NCBI GenBank assembly: GCA_022225965.2 | Contig: JAKJXP020000001.1 | Span: 930,001-994,000 of the forward strand | DNA: 64,000 bases | From: Diatrype stigma | Taxonomy: Eukaryota > Ascomycota > Sordariomycetes > Xylariales > Diatrypaceae | Reading direction: 5' to 3' | Shown here: positions 34,115-45,624 of the stretch, piece by piece | Position numbering within the stretch: position 1 is the stretch's first letter | Layout of the letters: each line of letters begins with the position of its first letter | Translations under genes and position numbers: made by a program | The notes under the pieces: generated by a model | Seen by the model: only the letters and a program-made list of their open reading frames with translations | What the model was told of the DNA's origin: nothing | Databases searched by the model: none

Positions 34115-35900
34115 ATGGACGACCCTATTTCCGTTACGAACCAAGAAATTGCTCGATTATTAATCGAATTAAAGGCGGAGCGTATTTAAAACGAAAAAGA
34201 ACGGAACCTGCGTACCGAACAAATCGCGAAAAACAAGGCGGAACGAAACAAATTAATTGCTTTCGTTACTGCATAACATACGAACAAAACCCTATAAAAC
34301 GATAAACCTTCGAAATATTTAAACCGAATATTTAACGAACGGTTTACGATATAAAAAAAAAGAAATGAATTATTTTTATTACCGAAACCAATGCTATCGA
34401 AAGATTAGGGCAAATTAAAGCAATATATATACATTAAGTTACGAGCCGCATAAAAAACGACCTTTAGGCTAAATAACGATCGTATCGCGATAGCATGAAA
34501 AAGCATCGTTAAAACGATATTTAAGGATTTACAGTTTTTCGTTAAAAAAGGACATATAAATTCCGAATATATAATACGTACGTTTCGAAATGCGTTCGAA
34601 AATTTACGTTAAAGCGACGAATCGCCGATGGAATTCTTTATTACGTAACGAATCCATTAAGCCAATATAAAAAGGCCGGAATTAAATTTCAAATAAAAAA
34701 ATCCGCGTTTAACGCATTATTTTTATTACCGTTTATAGCTTATATTAAAAACGAAAATGCTAAAGCAAAAGCTTGCATTAAAATAACTTTTTATCGTAAT
34801 AACGGATATTAATCGGATTTAATAAGTTTAATACAAAAGCCAGATTTTAAAAATAAAGCAACGCAAAAATAAGCGGCCGTATAATAGCGTTTTTTTAAAG
34901 TTCGAAAAAAATAAAATGCTTAACGCTAAAACGCTTAACGCCTAAAAAAAACGAAATAAAAGCGATTAATAAAGAAATTTCGAATGCCAAATAAATTCCA
35001 ACCGTAATAAATCGGTTCGGTAATAAAAACGAAAAGGGCTATTAATAACGTATTGGAATTACAAAAAAAAGGAATACCGAATTACCGCTTATAAAAAAAA
35101 AGCATTCGGAGCTTTCATTTCGATTAAAGAGCAAAGAGATATCGCCGGACGTATTTAGAATTATCCCTTTCGTAACCGTTTAAAACCTTATTTAATACGA
35201 CTATTTTAATATTAATTCGGAATCGGAAAATGGCTTACCGGAATAAGCGCTTACGTATAGCTTATTTCGGCGAAGCCTTTACGTACGGTCGGCATAAGCC
35301 CGCCGTTTCGAAAGGTCGCGACCGTATTTCCGAAGAAAAGCGCGACGCTTATTACGATAAGGATTAATTTAAATATAAAGGTTTAGGTTAATATAATAAG
35401 CCGGCGTTTCGTTAAAAAAGAAGTTCCGATCGGTTGCCGTTACGTAACCGAAACTATTAAGAATTAATGGCGTTTTTATTAAATATTACGGAATATACGA
35501 ATTCGACGTAAAGATAATAAATGCAGCAGGAAAAAAACGAAGGTTTTATTAATTGTTTTTTATAATCCGTCGCGACCGTAAGGCGTTTAATTTCTTTTTG
35601 TTCCGTTTTGGCATGGGGCGATTAAAAATGGTATTGAAAACGGCTACCTATCGATGGACGTTCGGCAGTTTAAAGAAAATCGACGGCAAGAAATTAGCCG
35701 AATTTGCCTTTATAAATAAGCCGGCTTATTAGGTAAATTTAATTAAGTTCGAAAACGATCGAGATATTCCTAAATTCGGCAAAAACAGCGCCGAAAAAAC
35801 GGTCGTATTACTAAATTACTTAAAAGACTTCGAAAATATATATTCCGAAAAAGAAACGAAAGTTTATCCAATTTTAGAATAAGCAAAATACGCCATCGAT
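34115..35900 (+). pseudogene. Ty3/gypsy gag (and protease region), RIP-degraded
   Basis: ATG at 34115 opens a Lys/Glu-rich helical product starting Met-Asp-Asp-Pro-Ile. RIP stops replace Gln codons. The frame runs through a capsid-like region and a basic region (about 34860-35000). A zinc knuckle and the aspartic protease motif are expected before RT, but I could not identify them with confidence. Confidence 0.6.
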
Positions 35901-35989
35901 TTTATACCAAAACAGCTATTTTTTATTACGGGCCCGATTTACTTTACGTCGGAGCCTTAACGAAAAGAGCTCGAAACGTACCTTAAGAA

Positions 35990-38900
35990 ATACTTAACAA
36001 TAGGGCGCATCTAAAAATTTAAATCCGAAATCGCAGCCCCGGTATTATTCGTTTTAAAGAAAAAGGGCGCATTTCGTTTATGCATAAATTATAGGGCGTT
36101 AAATAAAGTAACGGTTAAAAACCGTTACTTTTTACCTTTAATTTTGGAAATTATGGGCCGATTAAGTTTCGTTAAGGTCTTTATTAAACTTAACTTAAGG
36201 AATGCTTATTATAAGATTCGTATTAAAAAAGGCGACGAATAAAAAACCGCTTTCCGCATGCATTACGAGCAATTTAAATATATTATTATGCCGTTTAAAC
36301 TAACGAATATCCCGGTTATCTTTTAGGCTTATATATATAAAGCTTTGGCCGAATTGATAAATAAAATCTACATAGTATATTTGGATAATATTATTATTTT
36401 TTCGGAAAAAAAAATAAAACATGCGACGCATTTCCGACTGGTCCACGAACGATTACGAAAATATTAGCCGTTTACAAAATTGTTTAAATACGAGTTTTTT
36501 TAAAAGGAAATTTCGTTTTTAGGATTTATTATAAATACCGACGGAATTAAAATAAATCCGAACAAGGTTACCGTTATATAGTAATAGCCGTACTTTAAAT
36601 CGATTCGAAATATTTAGGTATTTATAGGATTTACCAATTTTTATAAGAAATTCATACCTAGTTATTTCAAAATTACCGCGCCGATTACAGCGCTTTTAAA
36701 GAAAAAGGCGTAATAGCGAACCTTTTAATGGCCAAACGAAGCGAAAGCGGCTTTTACAAAGCTATAAGGCGCCTTTTAATCGGCAATTATGCTTCGATAT
36801 TGGGACCATACCAAAAAAATAAAGATAAAAACAAATGCATTTTTAAAAGTAATTTCCGGAATTTTGTTTTAATTATAAAATAATAAATAAAAATCCGTCG
36901 CTTTTTAATTGCGAAAACTTATAAATACCGAAACGCAATAAGGAACGAATTAATAGGAACTCCTGGTTATAATCGAAAGTTTAAAGCATTAGCGCCACTT
37001 TTTAAAAAAAACCGAATAGAAATTTTCCGTATTTATAAACTACAAAGCTTTACGAAAAGTTATCGACGCTCCGATAAAAAACCTTCGAAATAGGTTGGCC
37101 CGTTAAGTATATAAGTTATTCCAAATCGATTTTAACTTATAATATAGGCCGGAAATTACGAATCCAATTAACGGACTTAATCGACAACCGGATTACATAT
37201 TTAAGCCGATTCATTTCGGCGACGTATTATTTATTTTAATAAAAAAGCTCCATTTTATGGAAAAACTGCTAATCGAGATAAAGCAGGTACTGACGAATTA
37301 AAACCATAGCTATTCCAATTATTCCAAAATTAAATGGGTATTTCGGGCAATACAAAACTCGTTAGCCGTAAAATTTCCGGCCGAATACCAAGTAATTGCC
37401 GCTTAAATAGCAACGATTAAAGCGAAAATCGAAGGAAATCCTTATTTAGTATTACAGCAAGAATGGGCCCTAAATGGCTAGCGAATACCGAAAAAGTTTC
37501 ATTACGTAACCGTTTTAACGCGTGCCGTAAAAAAGGCATAAGAAGCCGATAAAAATAAAACTTTCAAACGCCCGGATTCCGAAAGATCGGAATCCGAAAA
37601 CGACTACGTAAACGCCGAAATACCACCGCAAAACGTTTCTTTCCCGTTAACGAAAGCCTTAACAAAAAAGAAAAGCGCTTAAGTACTAAAGGCGTTTCGA
37701 CGATTTTACAAGCGAATTAAGAAATTACAAAAAAAAAACCTAAACTTATAAACCCTAATAAAAATCGTTCGCCGACGACCTAATACTTAAAGCGGCTATC
37801 GTATAAATAAGTACGACGTTTTTTTTGAAAGACAGGCTAATAATTCCGGCATAATTTATTTTGTAATAACAATTAATATATTAACATTACAACGATTCGG
37901 AAGCGGGTTATATAAAGGGCCAACGAATTATAGAGCTCTTAAAACGGAAATTCCATTAAAAGAATATAACAACCGACGTTTAAGCGTATATTAAATCGTA
38001 TCCGACGTATTAAAAAGCCATAAAATCCAAACATAAGCCGTACGAAACGTTGCAATTCTTGCTATTACCGAATTAGCCGTTTTAAAAAATTAATATAAAT
38101 TTCATTACGGATTTTCTAATAAACTTAAGGAATAACGGAATTAGCTATAACGCTATTTTGATTATTATAAACCGATTTACGAAAATGGCATTATTTATAT
38201 TTACGTTAAAAACGTTTATAGCCGTCGAATTGGCGAAAATCCTATACCGAAAAATAAAATGCCGATTCGAATCGTCCGAAAATATCGTTAACGATAAAAA
38301 CAAGTGATTAATTAATAAATTTTAAAAAAAGCTTTATAACGCGCAGAAACTTAAGCGCCGATTATTAACGACGTATTATTCATAAACGGACGGCTAAATA
38401 AAGCGCATAAATTAAAACTTAAAAAAGTATTTCCGAAAATATTACGACGTAAAGCAAAACAATTAAACCAAAATTCTTTACGAAGCCGAATTTAATTATA
38501 ATAATTACCGCAATGCATTTACAAAATACTTATGGTTCGAAGCATTATATAGTTATTATTTCCGTATAATAAAATTAGTACTTAAGCGGTTATAGCTTCA
38601 AATATAAAAAATAAAAAAACGTTTAAACAAAACGGAAAAAATCCGATAACGAATGCGCGCTTTTAAAAAAAAAGCGACGGCGACTTAAAAAAACATTACG
38701 ACAAACGTTATATATTTATGAAATTTAAAAAGAACCAGATAATAGCTTTATTTATAAAGAACTTTAGGTTTAAAAAAAGGATTAAATTAATATTAATGTA
38801 TATTCGGATATAAATCGCCGAACGAATAAAAACATAAGTTTACCGGATTAAGCTATTTATAAAGTATTAACGTATTTACGATATATTTCTTGTTTTCTTC

Positions 38901-39126
38901 TTAAAGCCGTAGCACGATCGCCGAAAAGGTTCCGAATAATCGGCGTTATTAAATTTAAAAAAAAAAACAAAGGAAATAAATAATAAAGGATATTATCCGT
39001 TATTACGACAATTAAAGACCGAAAAAATTCCTTATTGAATAAAAAGAATAATCCGTCGAATATAATACTTAAAAATTTAAAAAATATCTTATTAATACTT
39101 AATAAATATTAATACGTTATAAAAGA
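35990..39126 (+). pseudogene. Ty3/gypsy pol: RT, RNase H, integrase, chromodomain
   Basis: RT at about 35990-36700: 'VLKKKGAFRLCINYRALNK' at 36050-36105, 'LILEIMGRLSFVKVFIKLNL' at about 36135-36195, catalytic YLDN (from YLDD) at 36378-36389, and 'FLGFIINTDGIKINP' at about 36515-36560. RNase H at about 36800-37140, ending in 'LFQIDFNLEYRPEITNPI'. Integrase core at about 38090-38660: 'ITDFLINLRNNGI', 'IINRFTKMALFI', 'TDG.IKRIN'. A C-terminal chromodomain-like segment at about 38975-39126 ('FLIE.KE.SVEYNT') makes this a chromovirus. All stops fit RIP of Gln/Trp codons. It is the best recognised LTR element in the window. Confidence 0.85.
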
Positions 39127-39182
39127 AAGCACGTAAAGCATATAAAAAATGGGACGATAAATAAGAATAATTAGTTTATTCG

Positions 39183-39425
39183 AATTATTAAGCATTTTAA
39201 TTAATTTATTCGTTATAAATCGATCGGTAATTACTTAAATACCTTAATAAAAAACTATTATATAAGCCTTAAGCATTTTGGCGGCTTAAATTTGTTATAA
39301 ATCGGGCGGAATTCGTTTGGATATCTATAAAATAAAAAAATACAAACGAAAAAAAGCTTTAAGCATTTTAACGGCTTAAATTCGTTACAAATCGATCGGA
39401 AACCGTTTGGATATTTATAAAATAA
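39183..39425. repeat. Three tandem copies of an about 85-bp unit after pol
   Basis: Units near 39187-39235, 39270-39330 and 39358-39424 share taagcattttrrcggcttaaat, then tcg(t/a)tacaaatcg and cgtttggatatytata. On the plus strand they read as a repeated peptide (KHFxGLN..L..IxRxxFGYL) in line with the chromodomain frame. This is either a repeated C-terminal extension or a minisatellite in the 3' region. Confidence 0.6.
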
Positions 39426-41398
39426 CCGTAAAATAATTTTTTTTGGTTTTATCGGATTTTTTAGCGACGACGTATAAATATAAAAGAAAAGCATAAAAAA
39501 ACGGAAACGAAAATAAAACGCTTTTTATAATAAAAAAAAGGCCTAAACGACGTTCGAATAACAAACGAATACTAATTAAAAGTTAATTATAATAAAAATT
39601 AAACCCATTATTTTCGAATTTAAAATCCGGCGTTTTATTAATAAGCCATACGAAAAAAGCAAGGTTAATATTTATTCGGAATCGATTTTTATGTTTTCGA
39701 TTTCCGTCGGCGCATCGTCGGAATTAACCTATGCGTTATCGTCGTTTTAAGAAAGCAATTAAAAAAACGATTAAGGCGATACGTAAACGAAATCGACTTT
39801 CGATTTATCGCCGTTTTGAAAAGGCGACTAGGGATTAACGAAAAACGTAAAATCGGCCATAAACGAAAAATAAACGATTAACGAAAAAACGCCAAAAGGC
39901 GAAAACGCGGAAATAATCGAATAAATAGCCGACGACAGACGAATTAAAAACGGCACAGAACGATTAAAAAACGTAACCGAAAAAACCGGTTGCGTTTTAG
40001 CGAAAATGCTGGCGCCGTTTTTATAACGATGGAACGGAATTAACGAATCGTTTCGATAATTGGGCGTCGCCGGAACGAAACGATTGCGGTTATTTCGAAC
40101 CGTAAGGTCGTAAAGGGCTATTCCGTTCGTAACTATAATAGCAACAGCTAAGTCGTTTTTATTAAAACGACGCATTATTGTACGTTTTTTTTTAATTCAG
40201 GTCGACGATTTTATGCCGACCGAAAAGCAATGGCGTTACGTATTATTTTTAATTCGTTATAAAGCCGTTTATAACTTAATATAAACCATTTAACGGCGAT
40301 TATAAAACGATTAAATCGCGTTTAATCGGTAACGGACGACGGCGGGATTTATGGACATTTTTGCGTCGATATTTAGTTAGTATTTAAATTATAGCGCCAT
40401 TAATCGGCGCATAAATTAGGTTTTAGCGGCGGTAATCGCCGACCGTTTTTCTTTAAAAACGCCGAAAACGATGCGTTTTTTTTAAGTACGTAATCCGAAA
40501 AATAAGGCATATAGCTTTTAATAAGACCATGCGACGATTTATTTTGCGGGTCGCCTTTTGGCCGGCTTTCGAACGGAGGTCGGCCGTCGAAATAACCAGG
40601 AAGATATTCGATTCGACATCGGTATTTTCGGTAAAGTCGACGATGATTTAGGCCGTTTTTTATAAAGCAATCGGTATTTAAACGTAAATTAACAGGCATT
40701 TAAATAAACGAAAAATTAATATTTATAATTAAGCATTTTTTACGATCCTGTTTGCAAGAAACGCAAATCAATTCGTCGCCGACGATAAACGATACGACGT
40801 AACGGATACGAACGTTTAAATAAAAAAGGCCGACGCAATGTCGGCATGGCTCGCCGAATTCGCGGCGATCGTAATCCGCGTCGTTATTATCGACGTATGC
40901 GCAATTGCTTTTTTAATCGGAATCCTTATCGAACGGCTATAAGGTTAAGATTTTTTTACGGAACAACATTTTCGGCGGCAAAAAAAGGCAATAAAGAAAC
41001 AATAAAACGGCAATAAACGAATAACAAAAAAACGAAAAAACAAACGACGACGAAAAATAAAAACGCAATAACAAGCAAAACAAAAAACTAAATAATAAAA
41101 GAACGATAACGATATTGCGATTATTATAATATTACGGCTTAACAAAAGAAAAAAAAAAACGCGCGAATAAAAGGGAATTATAAACCTATCGAAAATAAAT
41201 TATCGAATAATCGGCAATTAAATACTTATTAAAATGCGAATGCCCGGCAATTCTAAGGGTAACTTATTAATAAATCGATATACGCGCGTTATTAAAGCGG
41301 CAACTGAATGCCGTTAAATTTAAAAATTATCGGTTTACGAACTTAAATTAAAAGCAAGCATTTAGGACGAATAAATAAGCTATTAGAAACTAATAACC
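39426..41398 (-). pseudogene. Extra 3' region of the gypsy element with antisense frames
   Basis: About 2 kb between the chromodomain and the 3' LTR, longer than usual. On the minus strand, 40699-40400 (99 codons, starting MPVNLRLNTDC) is open and extends with only RIP-type stops to about 40190. A second open stretch, 40175-39828 (115 codons, ending in a hydrophobic Phe/Ile/Ser-rich segment), follows. On the plus strand, 40837-41130 could encode a single transmembrane helix followed by a Lys/Arg/Gln-rich tail. I recognise none of these. They may be an accessory gene carried by the element or ordinary RIP shadows. Confidence 0.4.
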
Positions 41399-41414
41399 GA
41401 AAGAAAAAAAAGCA
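41399..41414 (+). other. Polypurine tract before the 3' LTR
   Basis: gaaagaaaaaaaagca directly upstream of the LTR start at 41416, as expected for plus-strand priming. Confidence 0.65.
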
Positions 41415-41415
41415 A

Positions 41416-41627
41416 TATAAAGGAATGGCTTTTATTTCGGAGGCTTATTACGTAAGCGGCACGTAATCAGCGCTTAAGCGTCGTATTAAGAGCTAATGCC
41501 CATAAAAAAAACTTTATATATTTTTAAAAACTGTAATTAAAAGTAATCTTATATACCTTTTTCTTGAAATAGCTTTACTTACGTTTAGCCATTACGTTAT
41601 TAGCTCTTAGCCACTTATATTCTTATA
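41416..41627 (+). repeat. 3' LTR of Ty3/gypsy element, 212 bp
   Basis: Starts TATAAAGGAATGG (TG to TA by RIP) and ends CTTATA. Full-length match to 26179-26388; differences are mostly C/T and G/A. The target duplication GTAGC follows at 41628-41632. Confidence 0.85.
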
Positions 41628-41668
41628 GTAGCTAGCTAAATAGGTCCATTTGGACGTAAAAATTCATT
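41628..41668 (+). mobile_element. LINE-A 3' terminal tail
   Basis: GTAGCTAGCTAAATAGGTCCATTTGGACGTAAAAATTCAT-type end, joining LINE-A across the gypsy insertion. The right LINE-A target duplication follows (41669-41683). Confidence 0.82.
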
Positions 41669-41683
41669 AAAAGCATATAGCAT

Positions 41684-41845
41684 GCGGTATACCTGCGATT
41701 TATATCCCGCGTGGTAAACCGGCTAAACGGACAAAACCCACGCGCTGCTCACTCGCTGCGCCATAACGGCGACTACGGCTCGGTCTTGTCGCTAGCCTGC
41801 TGGGTGCTCACCCATTTAGCCGACTTGGCGGTAATTACCGCCTAT
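41684..41845. other. GC-rich un-RIPed island, origin unknown
   Basis: About 160 bp with intact CA/TG between the LINE-A target duplication and RIPed LINE-D. It ends in a perfect 16-bp palindrome GGCGGTAATTACCGCC (41827-41842). The LINE-D coding frame breaks here, so this is an insertion in LINE-D and not part of it. The minus strand has TGGCGCAGCGAGTGAGC and, close by, GGGTTTTGTCC, weakly like Pol III boxes A and B but too closely spaced. Similar AT-rich motifs flank it (CTATTTATATATATAAA at 9374-9390, CTATAAATATATAAAT after 41841), a possible duplication. A short SINE or MITE is the best guess. Confidence 0.4.
41827..41842. repeat. Perfect 16-bp palindrome
   Basis: GGCGGTAATTACCGCC, at the right border of the GC island. 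Could be a terminal hairpin or a protein-binding site. Confidence 0.7.
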
Positions 41846-44220
41846 AAATATATAAATATGCTTTTATTTAATTAAATTATATTTATATATATATTTACTT
41901 ATGTGTTATAAATTATTTAGGCGTTTTCGAATTGGTTGTAATTTCTTTACGGAGTTTTATTAAAAATAATAAAGTTAATATTATTAATAAAGCCGATAAT
42001 TAATATTTATAAACTTATTACGAAATTACTATATAACATTATAATATAAAAAATAAATAAGATAAAAAAACCTCTTATGAAATTTCCGGTTAAATAAATA
42101 TAAATTTTACCGTTTCGTTATTAAAACGTAATTATATCGTTTATTTTATAAAGTAATTACTTAATTATATTAATAACTATATAAAAATTCCCTTTTTTAT
42201 AAAATATATAATAGGCGCCTATAATATATTTTATTAAAGGCATTTATAAAGTTAAGTTATAATAACGTTATTATAACGCCGTAAACTTAAGTCGCTTTCG
42301 TTATATCCGTTAATAGCTTAATAATTAATTCCGTAAATCTTTTTTTATTACTTATTTGCTTTTTAAAAAGAAAGCCGTATTTTTCCGTTATTATTACAAA
42401 ACGGTTCGTTATTATCTTTTTAATAGTCTTATTTATTGCGTTAAATAAGGAAATTAGCCTTTAGCCTTTTACGTATGATTTCTTTTTTCGTTTTATTAGC
42501 CTTTAGTATTATCGTTATTATTGCAATACGAAAACGTTTTAAAAAATGTCTAATTACGAAGCCGGTTATTACCAGATCTGCTATGGCCTTATGAAAAAAG
42601 GGCCCGTATGCTTTTAAAAAGCCGCTTAAAATTAAGTTCGCTTTTGGCGCTTTTTTAAAGGGCTTATACGTATTATTTCCTCGATGTTATCCGCTATTAT
42701 TTACGCATTAATAACATAATGCAAAAGTTATAATGCCGTCGTAATATTTTAATTTTCCGATATATTCGTAAAGTCGGCCGGCGGATTCGGAAACAACCTA
42801 TCCGCTAATATCCGTATTTTTTCGTTATATATATGCGTCGTTAGCGTTACGTTTTCGTTACGAATAAAGTTCGGCATTTTTGCGTTAACATACGGAAATG
42901 CGTTATATAATTTGGCCCATTTTTTAAGCCTTAAAGGTTTTTTATATTATTCGACGTTTTAATTAACGCTTATTTTTAACCTTTTAAAATTAAATTATTT
43001 TCCATAATTTAATTTTTCGTCGTTTTTATATATTATTTTTAATTTTCTTATAATAACGTCGTTAAATAATTACCTTAAAGTTTCGTATATTTTTAGTTAG
43101 GTTTTTTATTTTTTTTATCATTAAATGTAACCTTTTTTTATTCGGGGCGTTTTTAAAGGCGTCGTTTTATTCGCGATTTCGGTTAAGTTATTTATAATTA
43201 TTTCCGTAGCTTTATTGATTTTAAGCGGCGTTATCGATATTTTAATTATTCGAAACCTATTTTTCGTTTTCGCTTTTATTATATTTTTGTTTATTATAAG
43301 CTAATTCCAACTTTTCGCGCGTCATTTTTAATATACCGCTACCGTTATATCGATATTAAATAGCTACGTTACGTAATCGAAACCTATTCAGCCTTAACGA
43401 CTTTCGTATATTATTTATATGTTTTTTATTATTTATATTAGGTTTATCGTTTTTAGTTATTAACTTTTTGCCTAATATATTATTTTTTCTTATGGCATTA
43501 TAAACGCAAAACCTTAACGTATTACGAATTTTAAAAGGTTTTCGCTTTTTAATATAATCCTAATAAAGCCCTTTTATAATAAATGATATAAATTAAGGTT
43601 TTCGATGAAAACGTTACTTTTACGAAGCCTTTCCGTTGCTATTTCGCTTATTAAAGAATTATTTTATTTTTTTCGGATATCCTTTAATTAAAAAGGCATA
43701 AGTCAATTATATTTTAACCGTTATTTCCTTTTTTTAAAGGTTACGCAATATTAACCCTTTTTTATCGAAACTTTAACGTTACGAATAAATATCGTTTATA
43801 CATATATAACGTTATATAACTTCCGTTCTCGAATATTAAATAATACTTCCCGTTTTTAAGGCAATATATGCTTTTAATTTATAAATTTTATAATGGTTTT
43901 AATATTATTATAACGTCGTATTCGTTATTATTATTTATCGTTAACGCTTAAAAGTTGCGCTTTTTTATATATTTTAATAGGTTATTAAAATTATATAAAT
44001 GCGTAAGATTCGTTTGCCTTCGTTATTAATCGAGTTAATATCTTTCGATCTTAATTTTATTTATTTCCGTAATTATTGCGCTTCGTTTTCGTATCGTACC
44101 TTTCGTTTTTAATACTTTGTTATTTCCTTTTTCCCGCATTTAGAACCTGGGTTTGCTTTTGAATTTATTTTCTTTATTTCTTATAATTGTCGTTCATTTT
44201 TATATTATTACCGTATCCAT
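41846..44220 (-). pseudogene. LINE-D ORF2, EN and RT up to the catalytic box
   Basis: Probable ATG at 44220. The EN domain follows, then the EN-RT linker with 'FPYVNAKMPNFI' and 'LFPNPPADFT' (about 42780-42900), and RT: 'FRKHQK.THFKRLF' (about 42600-42660) and a degraded 'KPNK..Y..AYRPI' box (about 42470-42540). The catalytic FVDD box is degraded to FINN at 41991-41980. The frame then meets the GC island and LINE-A, and resumes at 9402. It is a Tad1-like ORF2 of a family distinct from LINE-A/B/C/E/G. Stops are RIP-type. Confidence 0.75.
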
Positions 44221-44231
44221 ACCGGTAAAAA

Positions 44232-44248
44232 AGCGCCGCGTCGGCGCT
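44232..44248. other. GC hairpin in the LINE-D inter-ORF region (1)
   Basis: AGCGCCG, loop CGT, CGGCGCT: a perfect 7-bp stem just upstream of the ORF2 start on the minus strand. Surrounding bases 44240-44310 keep CA and TG, unlike the rest of LINE-D. Confidence 0.6.
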
Positions 44249-44320
44249 GCATTATCGTTAATCTTAAACTGTCAAAATCGAATTATAAAGACTGCCTTAA
44301 TGCGTTTTTTCTTTTAAATC

Positions 44321-44336
44321 GCCGCTTTATAGCGGC
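44321..44336. other. GC hairpin in the LINE-D inter-ORF region (2)
   Basis: GCCGCT, loop TTAT, AGCGGC: a perfect 6-bp stem near the end of ORF1. It may act with the first hairpin in ORF2 translation or termination; this is inference only. Confidence 0.5.
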
Positions 44337-44339
44337 GGC

Positions 44340-45260
44340 TTTATATCATACATATATTATCGCAATTATAATACGCCATTTATTCGAAACCTTTGTCGTT
44401 TCGCTTTTGAAGGCATTTATTTTTGCCGGTTTTTTTTATCCGTACGTTGAAATACCGTAATCGCCGTATTTCGTTTTCGATTTATAATAAATCGAAATAT
44501 ACCCGTATTTATAATACTTAAAGTATTACATAAGTTTTAATTCCGCTTTATACGGAATATATTAAAAGATTTAAGCCCTTTATATTAAGCCTTACGAATA
44601 TAACTTTATAGCTGTTTTTACGTTATTGGTATATATTATCGACGTCGTATATTTCGTTTTCGTATTTTTCGAGACGTACTTTTTTACGCGTTATATATTT
44701 TTCGTATTTTATTTTTATAATTACTTAATAACATCGTCGTCGCTAAAGTTATGTAACGGTTACGTTAGGAATTCGTTAACATAAACCGTTATTTCCCGTC
44801 CTTTTATTGCTGCTTTATTTTCGAAAACCTTCGGGACTTAATTTATATTTTTCGTATATTAATCGGCATCATATTTAAAGGTAAAAATAACGTCGCCGTT
44901 AAATAACCTTCGCGCCGCTATCGCTGCGGTATTGCCGATCGGATTAATCGCGGTATTAAGTATTTAAATAATGTTTTTCGGCATTCGTTATTCGAATTCC
45001 GGGCTTTAGTCGGCCGTTTTAACGATAATCTCTTTTATTCTTTTAATTAATATAACCGCTTTTGCTATTATTGCGGATTCGGATCGCTAACGAATTAATA
45101 CCGTCGCGGCTACGTTGGTTTAAATTGCCTTTTTAAGTTTTTTCTTTCGTTTGTTATAATATTGCCTTAAGGCCTTTTATTTTTATCGGCGCTATATCGT
45201 TTTATAATATATATATAGCAATTTAATTTGCCGCCTAAGCAAATTAGCCATTTCTTATCT
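44340..45260 (-). pseudogene. LINE-D ORF1 (gag-like, zinc knuckle)
   Basis: Start near 45250 (Met-Ala-Asn-Leu-Leu). The middle has 'GDVIFTFKYDADWYTKN'-type sequence (about 44870-44910) and 'FENKAAIKGREITVYVNEFL' region (about 44770-44840), typical of Tad1-like ORF1 proteins. The C-terminal zinc-knuckle region has Cys-Phe-Lys-Cys..Gly-His spacing near 44545-44508, followed by a second Cys cluster partly lost to RIP. The product would bind LINE RNA. Stops are RIP-type. Confidence 0.7.
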
Positions 45261-45530
45261 CTTTTTAAACGAATCTAACGGGATAACATGAAAAATAACG
45301 AAAGAATCGTAACAGTAAAGGGTCGATACTTATATCGGAAATTAATTAAACCTTAATATAAGAAATTCGAATTCATTTATTATTGAATTCTTTAGCAATT
45401 AAATTCCTTACATCTTTATTTCATTACGATGGCGTTAATTACATATCCTTTTCGAAACCTTGCTTCTTTCGTTATTTAAGTTATTTAGGCCATTTAGTTT
45501 ATTTAGGCCATTTAATTCCTTATACCGAAG
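45261..45530. other. LINE-D 5' end and flanking host spacer
   Basis: LINE-D should end near 45300. The rest is AT-rich sequence without a recognisable gene. A direct repeat tttaggccattta occurs twice near 45487-45512. TCCTTATACCGAAG (45517-45530) is the left target duplication of LINE-E. The short open frame 45383-45577 runs into the LINE tail and is not a gene. Confidence 0.55.
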
Positions 45531-45599
45531 ATGATAATGATGATGATGAATTTTTACGTCCGGATGGACCTATCTAGCTAGTTACCTAGTTACATACAG

Positions 45600-45624
45600 C
45601 CCATCTCCGAAGGGGGTATATGGG
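45600..45624 (-). other. 3' UTR stem-loop of LINE-E
   Basis: Outer stem CCCAT/ATGGG around the degraded CCCCC-TTCG-GGGGG core, at the same distance from the 3' end as in LINE-C and the 211-bp copy. Confidence 0.5.

Larger units (their letters stand above)
26179..41627 (+). mobile_element. Ty3/gypsy chromovirus, about 8.1 kb plus inserted LINE-C
   Basis: LTR retrotransposon inserted in the 3' tail of LINE-A, flanked by a perfect 5-bp TSD, GTAGC (26174-26178 and 41628-41632). 5' LTR 26179-26388, leader 26389-26582 and 33971-34114, gag from 34115, pol (RT, RNase H, integrase, chromodomain) to about 39126, an unusual 2.3-kb 3' region, a polypurine tract, and 3' LTR 41416-41627. LINE-C interrupts the leader. 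RIP is strong in the coding region. Confidence 0.82.
9403..41668 (+). mobile_element. LINE-A, full-length Tad1-like LINE split by four insertions
   Basis: Own segments: 9403-9929, 11873-14311, 15472-16957, 24251-26178 and 41628-41668, together about 6.4 kb, the same as uninterrupted LINE-E. It is flanked by a RIP-diverged TSD: AAAGGCATATGGTAT (9388-9402) and AAAAGCATATAGCAT (41669-41683), two transition differences in 15. It encodes ORF1 then ORF2 and ends in the family tail ggtcca..ggacgtaaaaattcat. The insertions are a pogo element, a TIR element with SINE-C, SINE-A with LINE-B, and a Ty3/gypsy element with LINE-C. It sits inside LINE-D. The left and right parts could be separate truncated LINEs, but matching end duplications and total length make one element much more likely. 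Confidence 0.85.

Noticed and set aside
40945..41145. 66-codon Phe/Cys/Arg-rich minus-strand frame
   Set aside because: Composition reflects an A-rich, Lys/Gln-coding plus strand; the plus-strand reading (40837-41130) looks more protein-like.
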